Assembly: GCF_042852765.1 (NCBI RefSeq) | Contig: NZ_AP031414.1 | From: Schaedlerella glycyrrhizinilytica_A | Lineage (GTDB): Bacteria; Bacillota; Clostridia; Lachnospirales; Lachnospiraceae | Reading direction: 5' to 3' (one strand) | DNA: 64,000 nucleotides | Shown here: positions 33,878 to 42,795 of the stretch, one piece after another | How positions within the stretch are numbered: position 1 is the first letter of the stretch | How the letters are laid out: each line of letters opens with the position of its first letter | Notes under the pieces: model-generated | The model's input: only the letters and a program-made list of their open reading frames with translations | The model's database searches: none | Told to the model about the DNA's origin: nothing | Made by a program: the position numbers and the translations under genes

Positions 33878-34648
33878 ATGAAAGATACAGCAATTGAATT
33901 TCGACAGGTAAGTAAAAAATTTAAAGGGGCGGGAAAACCGGCGGTTTCCGATGTGTCGCTTACGATCCGGGAGGGCGAGTTTATCACGATCCTCGGCTCT
34001 TCCGGCTGCGGAAAGACGACGCTTCTGAAAATGGTCAACCGTCTGTATGAACCGGATTCCGGGGAGATCCTGCTGTTCGGGAAACCGATCGCAAAGGAGA
34101 ATCCGATGGAGCTGCGCCGGAAAATCGGTTATGTGATCCAGCAAGTCGGACTGTTCCCTCATATGACGGTTGCGGAAAATGTGAGTATCGTACCGAAGAT
34201 GCTGAAATGGGAACCGGGAAAGATCAAGGAGCGTGTGGAAGCACTGCTGACGATGGCGGGGCTGGATCCGGAGCAATATGGAAAACGCTATCCAAGACAG
34301 CTCTCCGGCGGGCAGCAGCAAAGGGTAGGACTTGCGAGGGCTCTGGCGGCAGATCCGAAGATCCTGCTGCTGGATGAGCCGTTCGGAGCGCTGGATGCGA
34401 TCACGCGGTCGGTACTGCAGGATGAACTTTTGAAAGTCCATCAGGAGATGCCGAAGACCTTTCTGCTCGTGACCCATGACATCAACGAAGCATTAAAACT
34501 CGGAAACCGGATCCTTGTGATGAACGAGGGAAAAGTGTGTCAGTTTGGAACACCCCGGGAGATCGTACAACATCCGGAGGATCCGTTTGTGGAAACGCTG
34601 ATCCGTTCCGCAAGAGAACAGGAGCGGCTTTGGGAGGAATTGTTATGA
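33878..34648 (+). CDS. Osmoprotectant ABC transporter, ATP-binding protein
   Basis: 256 residues: Walker A GSSGCGKTTLL, Q-loop IGYVIQQVGLFPHMTV, signature LSGGQQQRVGLARAL, Walker B ILLLDEPFGALDA, H-loop LLVTHDINEAL. The betaine ATPases OpuAA/OpuCA normally carry C-terminal CBS domains that sense ionic strength; this protein ends shortly after the nucleotide-binding domain, so it lacks that sensor. It overlaps the next permease gene by four bases (ATGA), implying translational coupling. Confidence 0.95.
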   Translation: MKDTAIEFRQVSKKFKGAGKPAVSDVSLTIREGEFITILGSSGCGKTTLLKMVNRLYEPDSGEILLFGKPIAKENPMELRRKIGYVIQQVGLFPHMTVAENVSIVPKMLKWEPGKIKERVEALLTMAGLDPEQYGKRYPRQLSGGQQQRVGLARALAADPKILLLDEPFGALDAITRSVLQDELLKVHQEMPKTFLLVTHDINEALKLGNRILVMNEGKVCQFGTPREIVQHPEDPFVETLIRSAREQERLWEELL

Positions 34649-35259
34649 TCCAGTATTTGACACGTCATTATGACAATCTGCTGCGCGCGCTTGCGGAACA
34701 TCTGCAGATCTTGGCGGTGACATTGGTGTTCTCTCTTTTGATCGCGGCGGTATTGACCATTCTGGCAGTGTATTTTCGGAGATTCGGGGAAGCATTGATC
34801 CAGATTTTTTCGGTGATCTATTCGATTCCGAGTCTGGCGTTGTTTGCGCTTCTGATTCCACTGACCGGGCTGGGAATGACGACGACGGTGATCGTTCTGA
34901 CTGCTTACAACCAATATCTTCTGCTCGGTAATTTTACGGCGGGGATCTTCGGCGTCGATTCCGGAGTGACCGAGGCGGCGCGCGGGATCGGGATGAGTAC
35001 GTTTCAGATTCTTGTGAAAGTACAGATCCCACTGGCAAAAAAGGCATTGTTTACCGGCATAGAACTTTCCGTCGTGTCGACGATCGGGATCGCAACGATC
35101 GCTGCGATGATCAATGCGGGCGGATTGGGAACCTTATTGTTTGACGGACTCCGCACAATGAATTTTAACAAGATCATTTTAGGAAGCATTCTTTCGGCAG
35201 TGCTGGCTCTTGGAGTCAATGCGGTGCTGAAATGTCTGGAAAAGAGGCTGGAAAGTTAA
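34645..35259 (+). CDS. Osmoprotectant/choline ABC transporter permease (second)
   Basis: 204 residues, homologous to the first permease: five or six membrane segments and an EAA loop (GVTEAARGIGMSTFQILVKV). The start at 34645 forms an ATGA overlap with the ATPase stop; an upstream in-frame start inside the ATPase gene is unlikely. The stop codon lies within the first half of a BirA-like palindrome of the bioY promoter region. Confidence 0.92.
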   Translation: MIQYLTRHYDNLLRALAEHLQILAVTLVFSLLIAAVLTILAVYFRRFGEALIQIFSVIYSIPSLALFALLIPLTGLGMTTTVIVLTAYNQYLLLGNFTAGIFGVDSGVTEAARGIGMSTFQILVKVQIPLAKKALFTGIELSVVSTIGIATIAAMINAGGLGTLLFDGLRTMNFNKIILGSILSAVLALGVNAVLKCLEKRLES

Positions 35260-35326
35260 CCGTTGAGGTTAAATGTTAACTTATAGAGAGAAATGGGTTG
35301 ACAATCGAAAGGGCGGATTGTATACT
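35255..35326 (+). promoter_or_regulatory. bioY promoter with BirA-like operator upstream
   Basis: Promoter TTGACA (35298-35303), 17 bp, TATACT (35321-35326). Upstream, GTTAAC (35255-35260) and GTTAAC (35275-35280) are separated by 14 bp, the spacing of BirA sites (GTTAAC-N14/16-GTTAAC). The site ends 17 bp before the -35 box, further upstream than usual for a repressor. TTAACC-N5-GGTTAA also forms a perfect inverted repeat inside it. Confidence 0.6.
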
Positions 35327-35364
35327 ATCCTCAGACTTAGGAAGTACAGTGGAGGAAAATTTAT

Positions 35365-35934
35365 ATGAAGACAACGAAACAAACAACAACCCGTTCCGGA
35401 TTTTCAATTCAGGATATATGCAGTGTGGCGATCATGGCTGCATTGACGGCAGTCATGGCACAGATCTCCATTCCGATGCCGATGGGAGTGCCGATGACGA
35501 TGCAGACATTTGCCGTGACTTTGGCGGGCGTGATCTTAGGTTCAAAACGCGGCGCGGTTTCCATGGTCGTATATCTGCTGATCGGTTCGGTCGGCGTTCC
35601 GGTCTTTTCCAATATGGGCGGAGGCGTTCAGTATCTCATCGGACCGACCGGCGGATTTCTGCTGTCGTTCCCGATCATGGCGTATTTGATCGGATTGGGT
35701 GTGGAAAAGAAAAAGCAGAAAGGGATGTTTTCTCTGTTTTTGGTTCTCGGAACCGTGGCAAATTATGCGGTCGGCGTTGCAATGTATTGTGTGTTGATGG
35801 ACGCTTCGGTATGGACCGGAATTACAGCGTGCGTACTGCCGTTTATCCCGACAGCCGTGATCAAAGCCGTGGCGGCAGCGATACTCGGGCTTCAGGTGAG
35901 GAGCCGGCTTGCGGCAGTTTTGCAGACGGCATAA
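35365..35934 (+). CDS. bioY: Biotin transporter BioY
   Basis: 189 residues, six membrane segments, the S-component of an ECF-type vitamin transporter. Typical stretches: ALTAVMAQISIPMPMGVPMT MQTFAV region, GSKRGAVSMVVYLLIGSVGV, GPTGGFLLSFPIMAYLIG. It binds biotin and works with the shared EcfAAT module (not in the window) or alone. No biotin synthesis genes are near, so the cell may depend on uptake. The BirA-like palindrome upstream fits biotin repression. Confidence 0.96.
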   Translation: MKTTKQTTTRSGFSIQDICSVAIMAALTAVMAQISIPMPMGVPMTMQTFAVTLAGVILGSKRGAVSMVVYLLIGSVGVPVFSNMGGGVQYLIGPTGGFLLSFPIMAYLIGLGVEKKKQKGMFSLFLVLGTVANYAVGVAMYCVLMDASVWTGITACVLPFIPTAVIKAVAAAILGLQVRSRLAAVLQTA

Positions 35935-35967
35935 AAATGAGCCGTATATAAGTGAGAGATAAGTGTG

Positions 35968-36017
35968 AAAAAATCGGGGAAAAATCCGCAAAATTGTGGA
36001 TTTTTCCCCGATTTTTT
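35968..36017. terminator. Strong terminator after bioY
   Basis: 20-bp perfect arms (35968-35987 and 35998-36017) with core ATCGGGGAAAAATCC, A-run before and T-run after, so it works in both directions. Confidence 0.93.
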
Positions 36018-36052
36018 TGATGGGATGTGGATAACGATTTGCGGACGTTTTC

Positions 36053-36081
36053 TTTACATTGTCCGGTTTTCCAAGTATAAT
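36053..36081 (+). promoter_or_regulatory. Promoter of the esterase/acyltransferase pair
   Basis: TTTACA (36053-36058), 17 bp, TATAAT (36076-36081), 117 bp before the esterase start. The leader holds a GC-rich stretch that can fold (CGGCT...AGCCG) but no known RNA motif. Confidence 0.75.
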
Positions 36082-36197
36082 AAGTTGCGTAATGTCAGTG
36101 CACAAGGGGATATCCGCGGCTGGGCTCTGCGAGCCGAGAAGCGCATGTTCTTGATACATTGATGTTGGTATGCGTACATAGAGAAAGGAGAAATACT

Positions 36198-37175
36198 ATG
36201 CCGATGAACCATGCAGCACGTATGATTTTGAAAGCATTGTCTTTTGACGGGATCGAGGTGGAGGCGTCGCGCCATCTGGCGGATCTGAAGCGTCTGGATC
36301 CGATGAAGATTTTTTATAAAACAACCGATGAAAAGATATACAACGGAGAACATGAAGTGCCGGTGCGGCTTTTCTTTTCGGACGAAGAAATGAAAAATGC
36401 ATATGAAAATAAAATCCTGGTGAACCCGGATGTTTTACTGTTCTTTCACGGTGGCGGATGGGTGACGGAGAGTATCGATACTTATGAGCGGATCTGTGCG
36501 CGGCTTGCCGGTGAGACAGGGCATCTTGTTGCGGCGGTGGAGTATCGTCTTGCACCGGAACATAAATTTCCGGCAGGTTTGGAAGATTGTTATGCGGCGG
36601 CGAAGCGGCTTTTTACCGATTACCGGGAACTGCGTCTGGATCCGGAGCAGATCACGCTGATCGGCGACAGCGCCGGGGGGAATCTGGCAGCCGCGGTGTC
36701 GCTTCTGGCGAGAGACCGGGGAGATTTTTTCCCGAAACGACAGATTTTGATGTACCCGGCGACATACAATGATTATTCCGAAGCGTCGCCGTTTCCGTCG
36801 GTGAAAGAAAATGGAAGCGACTATCTTTTGACGGCGGGCAAGATGCAGGATTATATACATTTGTATGCGGGAAAGGAAGCAGATTTTCAAAACCCGTATT
36901 TTGCGCCGTATCTGGAAGAAAATCTGGAAGACCAGCCGGATACATTGATCTTGACGGCGGAATTCGATCCGCTCAGAGATGAGGGCGAGGCATACGGAAA
37001 CAGACTGGAAGAGGCGGGAAATCAAGTGGAAATGCATCGGATCAAGGATGCGCTGCATGGATATTTTGCACTGGGAGTCCGGCATCAGGCAGTCAGGGAG
37101 AGCCTTGAGTATATCAAGGCATTTTTAAGGAGGGACGACAGTGAATCAGAAAAGGGCACGCTGGAGAAAGCTTGA
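36198..37175 (+). CDS. Alpha/beta-hydrolase esterase of the hormone-sensitive-lipase group
   Basis: 325 residues from ATG 36198 (GGAG seven bases upstream). Oxyanion motif LFFHGGGW near residue 79, nucleophile GDSAGG near 154, aspartate in TAEFDPLRDEG and histidine in DALHGYF complete the triad. No signal peptide. The final 35 bases overlap the start of the next gene, a condensation-domain membrane protein, pointing to coupled translation and a joint role, perhaps hydrolysis and formation of the same ester. Confidence 0.9.
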   Translation: MPMNHAARMILKALSFDGIEVEASRHLADLKRLDPMKIFYKTTDEKIYNGEHEVPVRLFFSDEEMKNAYENKILVNPDVLLFFHGGGWVTESIDTYERICARLAGETGHLVAAVEYRLAPEHKFPAGLEDCYAAAKRLFTDYRELRLDPEQITLIGDSAGGNLAAAVSLLARDRGDFFPKRQILMYPATYNDYSEASPFPSVKENGSDYLLTAGKMQDYIHLYAGKEADFQNPYFAPYLEENLEDQPDTLILTAEFDPLRDEGEAYGNRLEEAGNQVEMHRIKDALHGYFALGVRHQAVRESLEYIKAFLRRDDSESEKGTLEKA

Positions 37176-38958
37176 CAATGCGGCAAAGCTCTTTCTGGCA
37201 GCGAGCACAAAGCGGGATACCCGTGTGTTTCGGTTTTACTGTGAGCTAAAGGAAGAGGTAAAAAAGGAGATCCTGCAGAAAGCGCTGGATCAGACGGTGG
37301 AGACATATCCGGTGTTTCTGTCAGTGATACGGAAAGGGTTGTTCTGGAGTTATCTGGAAATGAGCAGTCTTCATCCGGAAGTGAGGGAGGAGTATAAAGA
37401 ACCGTGCAGCCGTCTTTATATCCGGGATAAAAAGAGCCTGCTGTTTGAAGTGACATATTATAAGAAGCGGATCAATTTTGAAGTGTTCCATGTGCTGACC
37501 GACGGGACCGGAGCAACGGAATTTTTGCGGGAGCTGGTGAAAAATTATCTGTATCTGGCGCACAAAGACGACGGGCTTACGGACGTCAAACTCCGGGCGG
37601 AGGACGTGACGGTACAGGATCAGGAAAATGACGGATTTGTAAAATACTATACAAAGAATACAAAGAAACCGCGGCAGAAGAAAGAGAGAGCGTATCAGCT
37701 GAAAAAACCGCGGAAAGAAAACGGACCTCTGCAGGTGAGGGAGCGGATCTTGTCGGTATCGGAAGTGCTGAAGCGGTCGAGGGAATTGGGCGTGTCGATG
37801 ACGGTGCTGCTCTCGGCGGCTATGATCCAGGCAATCCACGAGGAAATGACAAGACTTCAGGAGAAAGATCCGGTCGTCCTGATGGTACCGGTCAATCTCA
37901 GGAAATTTTTCCCGTCCGATTCGATGCTGAACTTTTTCAGCTGGATCGAATCAGGGTATCATTTTGGGGAGAAAGCGGGGACATTTGAAGAGATCCTCGC
38001 AAAGGTGAAAACAGATTTTAAAGACAAGCTGACAAAGGAGAAGATCGCGGAGCATATGAACGAACTGATCGCGCTGGAAATGCATCCGGTTCTGAAATTT
38101 GCGCCGGCGGAACTGAAAAACCTCTGCATCCACGCGGGAGCAAAATTCTCGGAGAAGAACACGACGGCGATCTTTTCCAATATGAGTTCCGTCGTCATGC
38201 CCGGAGAATATGTTCCGTATATTGAACGGTTCGGAGTGTACACAAGCACACCGAAGATGGAACTTTGTGTCTGTTCGTTCGGCGATCAGCTGTCGCTTGG
38301 ATTTACCTCACGATTTGACACGGAAAATATCCAGCGTAATTTTTACCGGATCTTAAAAGAGCAGGGGATTTCATCCAGATCGGTGGAGGAGGAATTCCCG
38401 GAGCCGGAGACACCGCGGGAACTGGAAATGCGGATTTACAAGATTTTCACGTTTCTTTGTCTTGCTGCGATCGTGTTTATGATCGACTTGGATTTCAGCT
38501 ACAAACCGACCGTTCGCTGGACGTTGTTTACGGCGGGAGGTACGGCGAGTATGTGGCTTGCCACGACGATCGGATTTTTTAAGCGGCATAATCTTTTAAA
38601 AAATGCGATGTGGCAGCTCGTGATCGTAACGGGGGTCAGTATCCTTTGGGATTATTTGACCGGATGGCGCGGATGGTCGGTGGATTTTGTGCTTCCGATC
38701 GTGAGTATGGGAATCTTGCTGGCAATGGTCGTGATCTCTGCGATCCGGCGTTATCCTGCGAAAGAATATATGATCTATCTCGTCATGGCGGCGGGATATG
38801 GTTTGGTCGTGCCGCTTCTGCTTCTTGTATTCGGGGCGGTTCAGCTGGAATGGCCGAGTCTGATCGGAATCGGAGTCTGCTTCCTGTTCCTGATCGGGAT
38901 CGTGCTGTTCAAATGGAAAGAATTCCGGGAAGAGATGCATAAGAAGTTTCATGTATAA
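37141..38958 (+). CDS. Condensation/alcohol-acetyltransferase-like domain fused to a DUF6320-type membrane domain
   Basis: 605 residues from a GTG start (AAGGAGGG eight bases upstream) inside the esterase gene. Residues ~1-420 resemble the condensation/alcohol acetyltransferase superfamily: FEVFHVLTDGTGATEFLREL holds a variant of the HHxxxDG active site (first histidine replaced by phenylalanine, second kept), and FSNMSSVVMPGEYVPYIERF matches the second-lobe latch region. Residues ~435-600 contain six membrane segments. It should transfer an acyl group at the inner face of the membrane, substrate unknown. The N-terminal part is basic and cytosolic. Confidence 0.8.
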   Translation: MNQKRARWRKLDNAAKLFLAASTKRDTRVFRFYCELKEEVKKEILQKALDQTVETYPVFLSVIRKGLFWSYLEMSSLHPEVREEYKEPCSRLYIRDKKSLLFEVTYYKKRINFEVFHVLTDGTGATEFLRELVKNYLYLAHKDDGLTDVKLRAEDVTVQDQENDGFVKYYTKNTKKPRQKKERAYQLKKPRKENGPLQVRERILSVSEVLKRSRELGVSMTVLLSAAMIQAIHEEMTRLQEKDPVVLMVPVNLRKFFPSDSMLNFFSWIESGYHFGEKAGTFEEILAKVKTDFKDKLTKEKIAEHMNELIALEMHPVLKFAPAELKNLCIHAGAKFSEKNTTAIFSNMSSVVMPGEYVPYIERFGVYTSTPKMELCVCSFGDQLSLGFTSRFDTENIQRNFYRILKEQGISSRSVEEEFPEPETPRELEMRIYKIFTFLCLAAIVFMIDLDFSYKPTVRWTLFTAGGTASMWLATTIGFFKRHNLLKNAMWQLVIVTGVSILWDYLTGWRGWSVDFVLPIVSMGILLAMVVISAIRRYPAKEYMIYLVMAAGYGLVVPLLLLVFGAVQLEWPSLIGIGVCFLFLIGIVLFKWKEFREEMHKKFHV

Positions 38959-39024
38959 GACATTCCATGTCTATGAAAATTGTGGTAAACTAGAAAAAGA
39001 GAACTCAATCAGGAGGATAAGAAA

Positions 39025-39951
39025 ATGATTAACAAACTGGTAGAAAATATTAAAAAGACAGGCGCGCCGATTGTAGTCGGACTGGATCCGATGCTGAACT
39101 ACATTCCGGAGCATGTACAGAAAAAGGCATTTGCCGAATTTGGCGAGACTTTGGAGGGCGCGGCTGAGGCTGTATGGCAGTTTAATAAAGAAATCGTGGA
39201 CAAGACGTATGATTTGATCCCGGCAGTGAAACCGCAGATCGCGATGTATGAGCAGTTCGGGATCCCGGGACTTCAGGCGTTCAAAAAGACCGTGGATTAC
39301 TGTAAATCAAAAGGGCTTGTCGTGATCGGAGACATTAAGCGCGGAGACATCGGCTCCACTTCCGCGGCTTATGCGGTCGGACATCTCGGAAAAGTAAAAG
39401 TGGGAAGCAAAGAATATGTTCCGTTTGATGAAGATTTCGTGACAGTCAACCCATATCTTGGTTCCGATGGCGTGAATCCGTTTATCGACGTCTGCAAAGA
39501 AGAAAAGAAAGGACTTTTCATCCTTGTGAAGACGTCAAATCCATCCAGCGGAGAGTTCCAGGATCGCCTGATCGACGGTCGTCCGCTGTACGAACTGGTC
39601 GGCGAGAAAGTTGCCGAGTGGGGCGCGGAGTGTATGGGAGATTCTTACAGCTATATCGGCGCAGTTGTGGGCGCGACTTATCCGGAGATGGGAAAAGTCC
39701 TCAGAAAAGTAATGCCGAAATCATTCATCCTTGTGCCGGGATACGGCGCGCAGGGCGGACAGGGAAAAGATCTGGTACATTTCTTCAATGAAGACGGACT
39801 GGGGGCGATCGTCAATTCATCCAGAGGGATCATTGCGGCATACAAGCAGGAAGCCTATGCGAAATTCGGAACAGAGAACTTCGGTGATGCTTCCAGGGCA
39901 GCAGTAGAAGCGATGGTTGCTGATATTCGCGGTGCATTGGAGCAGAAATAA
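39025..39951 (+). CDS. pyrF: Orotidine 5'-phosphate decarboxylase
   Basis: 308 residues, the longer (type 2) form. Motifs: IVVGLDPMLNYIP at the start, active-site VIGDIKRGDIGSTSAAYA with the Asp-Lys-Asp set, FVTVNPYLGSDGVNPFI, and ILVPGYGAQGGQGKDL. It makes UMP in the last step of pyrimidine synthesis. First gene of pyrF-pyrK-pyrD; AGGAGG at 39011 precedes the ATG. Confidence 0.97.
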   Translation: MINKLVENIKKTGAPIVVGLDPMLNYIPEHVQKKAFAEFGETLEGAAEAVWQFNKEIVDKTYDLIPAVKPQIAMYEQFGIPGLQAFKKTVDYCKSKGLVVIGDIKRGDIGSTSAAYAVGHLGKVKVGSKEYVPFDEDFVTVNPYLGSDGVNPFIDVCKEEKKGLFILVKTSNPSSGEFQDRLIDGRPLYELVGEKVAEWGAECMGDSYSYIGAVVGATYPEMGKVLRKVMPKSFILVPGYGAQGGQGKDLVHFFNEDGLGAIVNSSRGIIAAYKQEAYAKFGTENFGDASRAAVEAMVADIRGALEQK

Positions 39952-39973
39952 AGCAGGCGGGAGAAGAGTGAAG

Positions 39974-40756
39974 ATGGAAAGACAGAGAGAACAGGCTGTT
40001 GTCGTATTGCAGGAACAGCTTGCAGATGGAATTTTTAGTATGTGGATCCGCTGTCAGGCGGCGGAGACGGCGAAGCCGGGACAGTTTATCTCCATGTATA
40101 CAAATGACGGAAGTAAACTGCTTCCGCGTCCGATCAGCATTTGCGAGATCGATAAAGAACAGGGGATGCTCCGGGTCGTTTATCGTGTGACCGGGGAGAA
40201 CACCGGGACAAAGCAGTTTTCCGAGATGAAAGCGGGAGATACGCTTCCGATTATCGGACCGCTCGGAAACGGATTTCCGTACGAACTGGCAGACGGAAAA
40301 CGGGTATTCCTGATGGGCGGCGGAATCGGCGTTCCGCCAATCTTGGAGCTTGCAAAGCAGATGAGATGTGAGAAAAAGCAGATCGTTGTCGGCTATCGGG
40401 ACTCGCAGACATTTCTGAAAGAGGAGTTTGAGCAGAACGGCGAGGTTTATATTTCCACAGAAGACGGAAGCGTCGGCACAAAAGGAAATGTGATGGATGC
40501 GATCCGGGAACAGGCGCTGGAAGCGGATATGATCTATGCCTGCGGACCGACCCCGATGCTGCGTGCAATCAAGCAGTATGCCGAGGAAAATAATATTGTA
40601 TGCTATATTTCTTTGGAAGAGCGCATGGCGTGCGGGATCGGAGCATGTCTGGCGTGCGTCTGCAAATCCAAAGAAAAAGATCATCACACAAATGTCAACA
40701 ATAAGCGGATCTGTAAGGACGGTCCGGTATTCCTGTCAACGGAGGTGGAACTCTGA
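39974..40756 (+). CDS. pyrK: Dihydroorotate dehydrogenase B, electron-transfer subunit
   Basis: 260 residues. Ferredoxin-reductase-type FAD domain (LLPRPISICEIDKEQGMLRV YRVTGENTGT region), NAD part (VFLMGGGIGVPPILELAKQM; YACGPTPML) and a C-terminal [2Fe-2S] site MACGIGACLACVCKSKEKDH ending with VCK...C. It passes electrons from dihydroorotate oxidation on PyrD to NAD+. Start at ATG 39974 or GTG 39968; both have the same GGGAG upstream. Its stop overlaps the pyrD start by one base. Confidence 0.96.
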   Translation: MERQREQAVVVLQEQLADGIFSMWIRCQAAETAKPGQFISMYTNDGSKLLPRPISICEIDKEQGMLRVVYRVTGENTGTKQFSEMKAGDTLPIIGPLGNGFPYELADGKRVFLMGGGIGVPPILELAKQMRCEKKQIVVGYRDSQTFLKEEFEQNGEVYISTEDGSVGTKGNVMDAIREQALEADMIYACGPTPMLRAIKQYAEENNIVCYISLEERMACGIGACLACVCKSKEKDHHTNVNNKRICKDGPVFLSTEVEL

Positions 40757-41658
40757 TGAATATGAAAGTAAATATTGCCGGGGTGGAGTGGAACAATCCG
40801 GTGACGGTTGCGTCAGGTACATTTGGATCCGGCGCGGAATTTGCGGAGTTTGCGGATCTGAACCGGATCGGTGCGGTGACGACAAAAGGAGTTGCGAATA
40901 TTCCGTGGGCAGGGAACCCGACTCCGCGTGTGGCAGAGACTTATGGCGGAATGATGAATGCGGTCGGTCTGCAGAATCCGGGGATCGATCTGTTCTGTGA
41001 GCGGGACATTCCGTTCCTGCGTAAGTATGATACAAAGATCATTGTCAATGTATGCGGTAAATCAACAGAAGATTATTGTGAAGTTGTGGAACGGCTTGCA
41101 GATGAAGATGTGGACATGCTGGAGATCAATATTTCCTGCCCGAACGTAAAAGAGGGCGGTATCGCATTCGGTCAGGATCCGAAAGCCGCCGAGGCGATCA
41201 CAAAAGCAGTGAAAAAATATGCAAAACAGCCGGTGATCATGAAACTGAGCCCGAATGTCACAAGCATCGCAGAGATGGCGAAAGCGGTCGAGGCGGGCGG
41301 CGCCGATGCAGTATCTCTGATCAATACACTGACGGGAATGAAAGTGGACATTCAGAGAAAAGCATTTGTGCTGGCGAATAAGACTGGCGGTGTGTCGGGA
41401 CCGGCGATCCATCCGATCGCAGTCCGCATGGTTTACGAAGCGGCAAACGCCGTGAACGTTCCGATCATCGGAATGGGCGGTATCGCAACGGCGGAGGATG
41501 CGATCGAGATGCTCCTTGTAGGAGCAAGCGCGGTATCGGTCGGAACCGCCAATTTCTACAATCCGGCAGTGACGATGGAGATCGTGGATGGAATTGAACA
41601 ATATATGGAAGCGCAGGGATTTGCATCTGTGGCAGACATGGTCGGAATCGTAAAATAA
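40756..41658 (+). CDS. pyrD: Dihydroorotate dehydrogenase B, catalytic subunit
   Basis: 300 residues, FMN-binding TIM barrel: NPVTVASGTFGSGAEFAEF, ISCPNVKEGGIAFGQDPKAA with the catalytic cysteine of class 1B, VSLINTLTGMKVD, and IIGMGGIATAEDAIEMLLVG. Forms the PyrD2-PyrK2 complex with the preceding subunit at the cytosolic side. A terminator follows at once. Confidence 0.97.
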   Translation: MNMKVNIAGVEWNNPVTVASGTFGSGAEFAEFADLNRIGAVTTKGVANIPWAGNPTPRVAETYGGMMNAVGLQNPGIDLFCERDIPFLRKYDTKIIVNVCGKSTEDYCEVVERLADEDVDMLEINISCPNVKEGGIAFGQDPKAAEAITKAVKKYAKQPVIMKLSPNVTSIAEMAKAVEAGGADAVSLINTLTGMKVDIQRKAFVLANKTGGVSGPAIHPIAVRMVYEAANAVNVPIIGMGGIATAEDAIEMLLVGASAVSVGTANFYNPAVTMEIVDGIEQYMEAQGFASVADMVGIVK

Positions 41659-41676
41659 TCGTTCGGGAAAGACAGG

Positions 41677-41706
41677 ACAGGGAGAGCGTTTGGCTCTCCC
41701 TGTTTT
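41677..41706 (+). terminator. Terminator after pyrD
   Basis: ACAGGGAGAGC / GCTCTCCCTGT with a 5-base loop, followed by TTTTAT. Confidence 0.9.
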
Positions 41707-41714
41707 ATCTTGGA

Positions 41715-42512
41715 TCAGCGGTCTTCGTATAGAAATTGGATATGATCGCTTGCTTCCCGGAAGTCCAGTACTAACTTTTCCTCCCAGATGCGGACAGGGA
41801 TCTGGCTGTCGAATCCGTAAATGATCGGGAAATTGTTGTGCTCAAAATCGTAAACAAGCACCAGACGTTTCTCCGGATCGACGACCCAGTACTCCCGCAC
41901 TCCGGCATTCATATACTTGTTCAGCTTGATGATGGAATCTTTCTTCCGGCTGGATGGGGAAAGGATTTCCAGAACAAAGTCCGGTGCACCGTACACACAG
42001 CGGTGGACGACTTTTTTGCGGTCGCATACAATCACTACGTCCGGCTGAAGCATGGTGCGGTCGTCGCAGTCCAACTGTACGTCGATCGGCGAGACGATCG
42101 GAAGACAGCTTCCCTTTTCTTTCATAACATGATTCATAAATTGTGTGAAAAGGAAACCGGTGAGCAGCTGGTGAACGGAAGTCGGAGCGGACATATCGTA
42201 GATCACGCCGTCGATCAGTTCCACACGGATGTCGTCCGGAATGGCATAATAATCTTCCAGAGTATAGTCTCCCTGCTTTTTGACGAAATAGGGGGCGGAA
42301 GCTTCCCGGATCATGTCGGTAGGCTTCTTCGGTTCGTCAAAAGAAAGCTGAAATACTTTCTCCAATGCCCGCAGCGTATCGTAGCGCGGCGAGGATGTGG
42401 AGCCGTTGAAAATCTTCTGGACTGTGCCCAAAGGGACGCCGGATAACTCCGCAATCTGTGAATAGGTGTAGCCGATCTCTTTCTTTTTCTCTTTCATTTC
42501 CTGAACGGTCAT
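41715..42512 (-). CDS. HTH (XRE) domain fused to a Uma2-family PD-(D/E)XK domain
   Basis: 265 residues. Residues ~1-60 are a Cro/C1-type helix-turn-helix (YSQIAELSGVPLGTVQKIFN), and ~75-265 a Uma2 (DUF820) domain with the nuclease-like pattern VELIDGVIYDMSAPTSVHQL, LQPDVVIVCD and FVLEILSPSSRKKDSIIKLN. Uma2 proteins are putative restriction-like endonucleases of unknown biological role; the added DNA-binding domain here would give sequence preference. It is a lone gene, with GGGAGGG before the ATG, converging with pyrD. Confidence 0.88.
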   Translation of the reverse strand: MTVQEMKEKKKEIGYTYSQIAELSGVPLGTVQKIFNGSTSSPRYDTLRALEKVFQLSFDEPKKPTDMIREASAPYFVKKQGDYTLEDYYAIPDDIRVELIDGVIYDMSAPTSVHQLLTGFLFTQFMNHVMKEKGSCLPIVSPIDVQLDCDDRTMLQPDVVIVCDRKKVVHRCVYGAPDFVLEILSPSSRKKDSIIKLNKYMNAGVREYWVVDPEKRLVLVYDFEHNNFPIIYGFDSQIPVRIWEEKLVLDFREASDHIQFLYEDR

Positions 42513-42634
42513 AAAATCCCTCCCGGTAAAATTTAAAAATCGCCTGTGAATACTATAACCATATAATAACCGAAAAAGAATAAAAAATCAACCGAAAACA
42601 AGTAAAAAAATAACCAAAAAGAAAATGAAGAGGA

Positions 42635-42719
42635 TAGCGTCGGTGTACAAGGGGGATAACGCTGAAAATCACCGAAATTATGCGGTTTGAGGCGTGTTTC
42701 CCCTTGTACACCGACGCTA
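42635..42719. repeat. 85-bp inverted-repeat element (MITE-like or long hairpin)
   Basis: TAGCGTCGGTGTACAAGGGG (42635-42654) is exactly inverted at 42700-42719. The 45-base middle continues with partial pairing. A 24-base piece of the right side recurs with two mismatches at 43784-43807, just after the sigma/membrane-protein pair. It lies between the Uma2 gene and the sigma factor gene. Confidence 0.85.
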
Positions 42720-42795
42720 AGAAAGGGAAAAATAAAATCCAAGTCACCTTTTGAATATCCGGCGCGTGTATAAGGTGAAAGAGGAGGATAACCTT

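Noticed and set aside
33629..34477. 282-codon minus-strand frame over the ABC lipoprotein and ATPase genes
   Set aside because: Covers clear Walker motifs on the other strand and has low-complexity serine-rich ends; a shadow frame.
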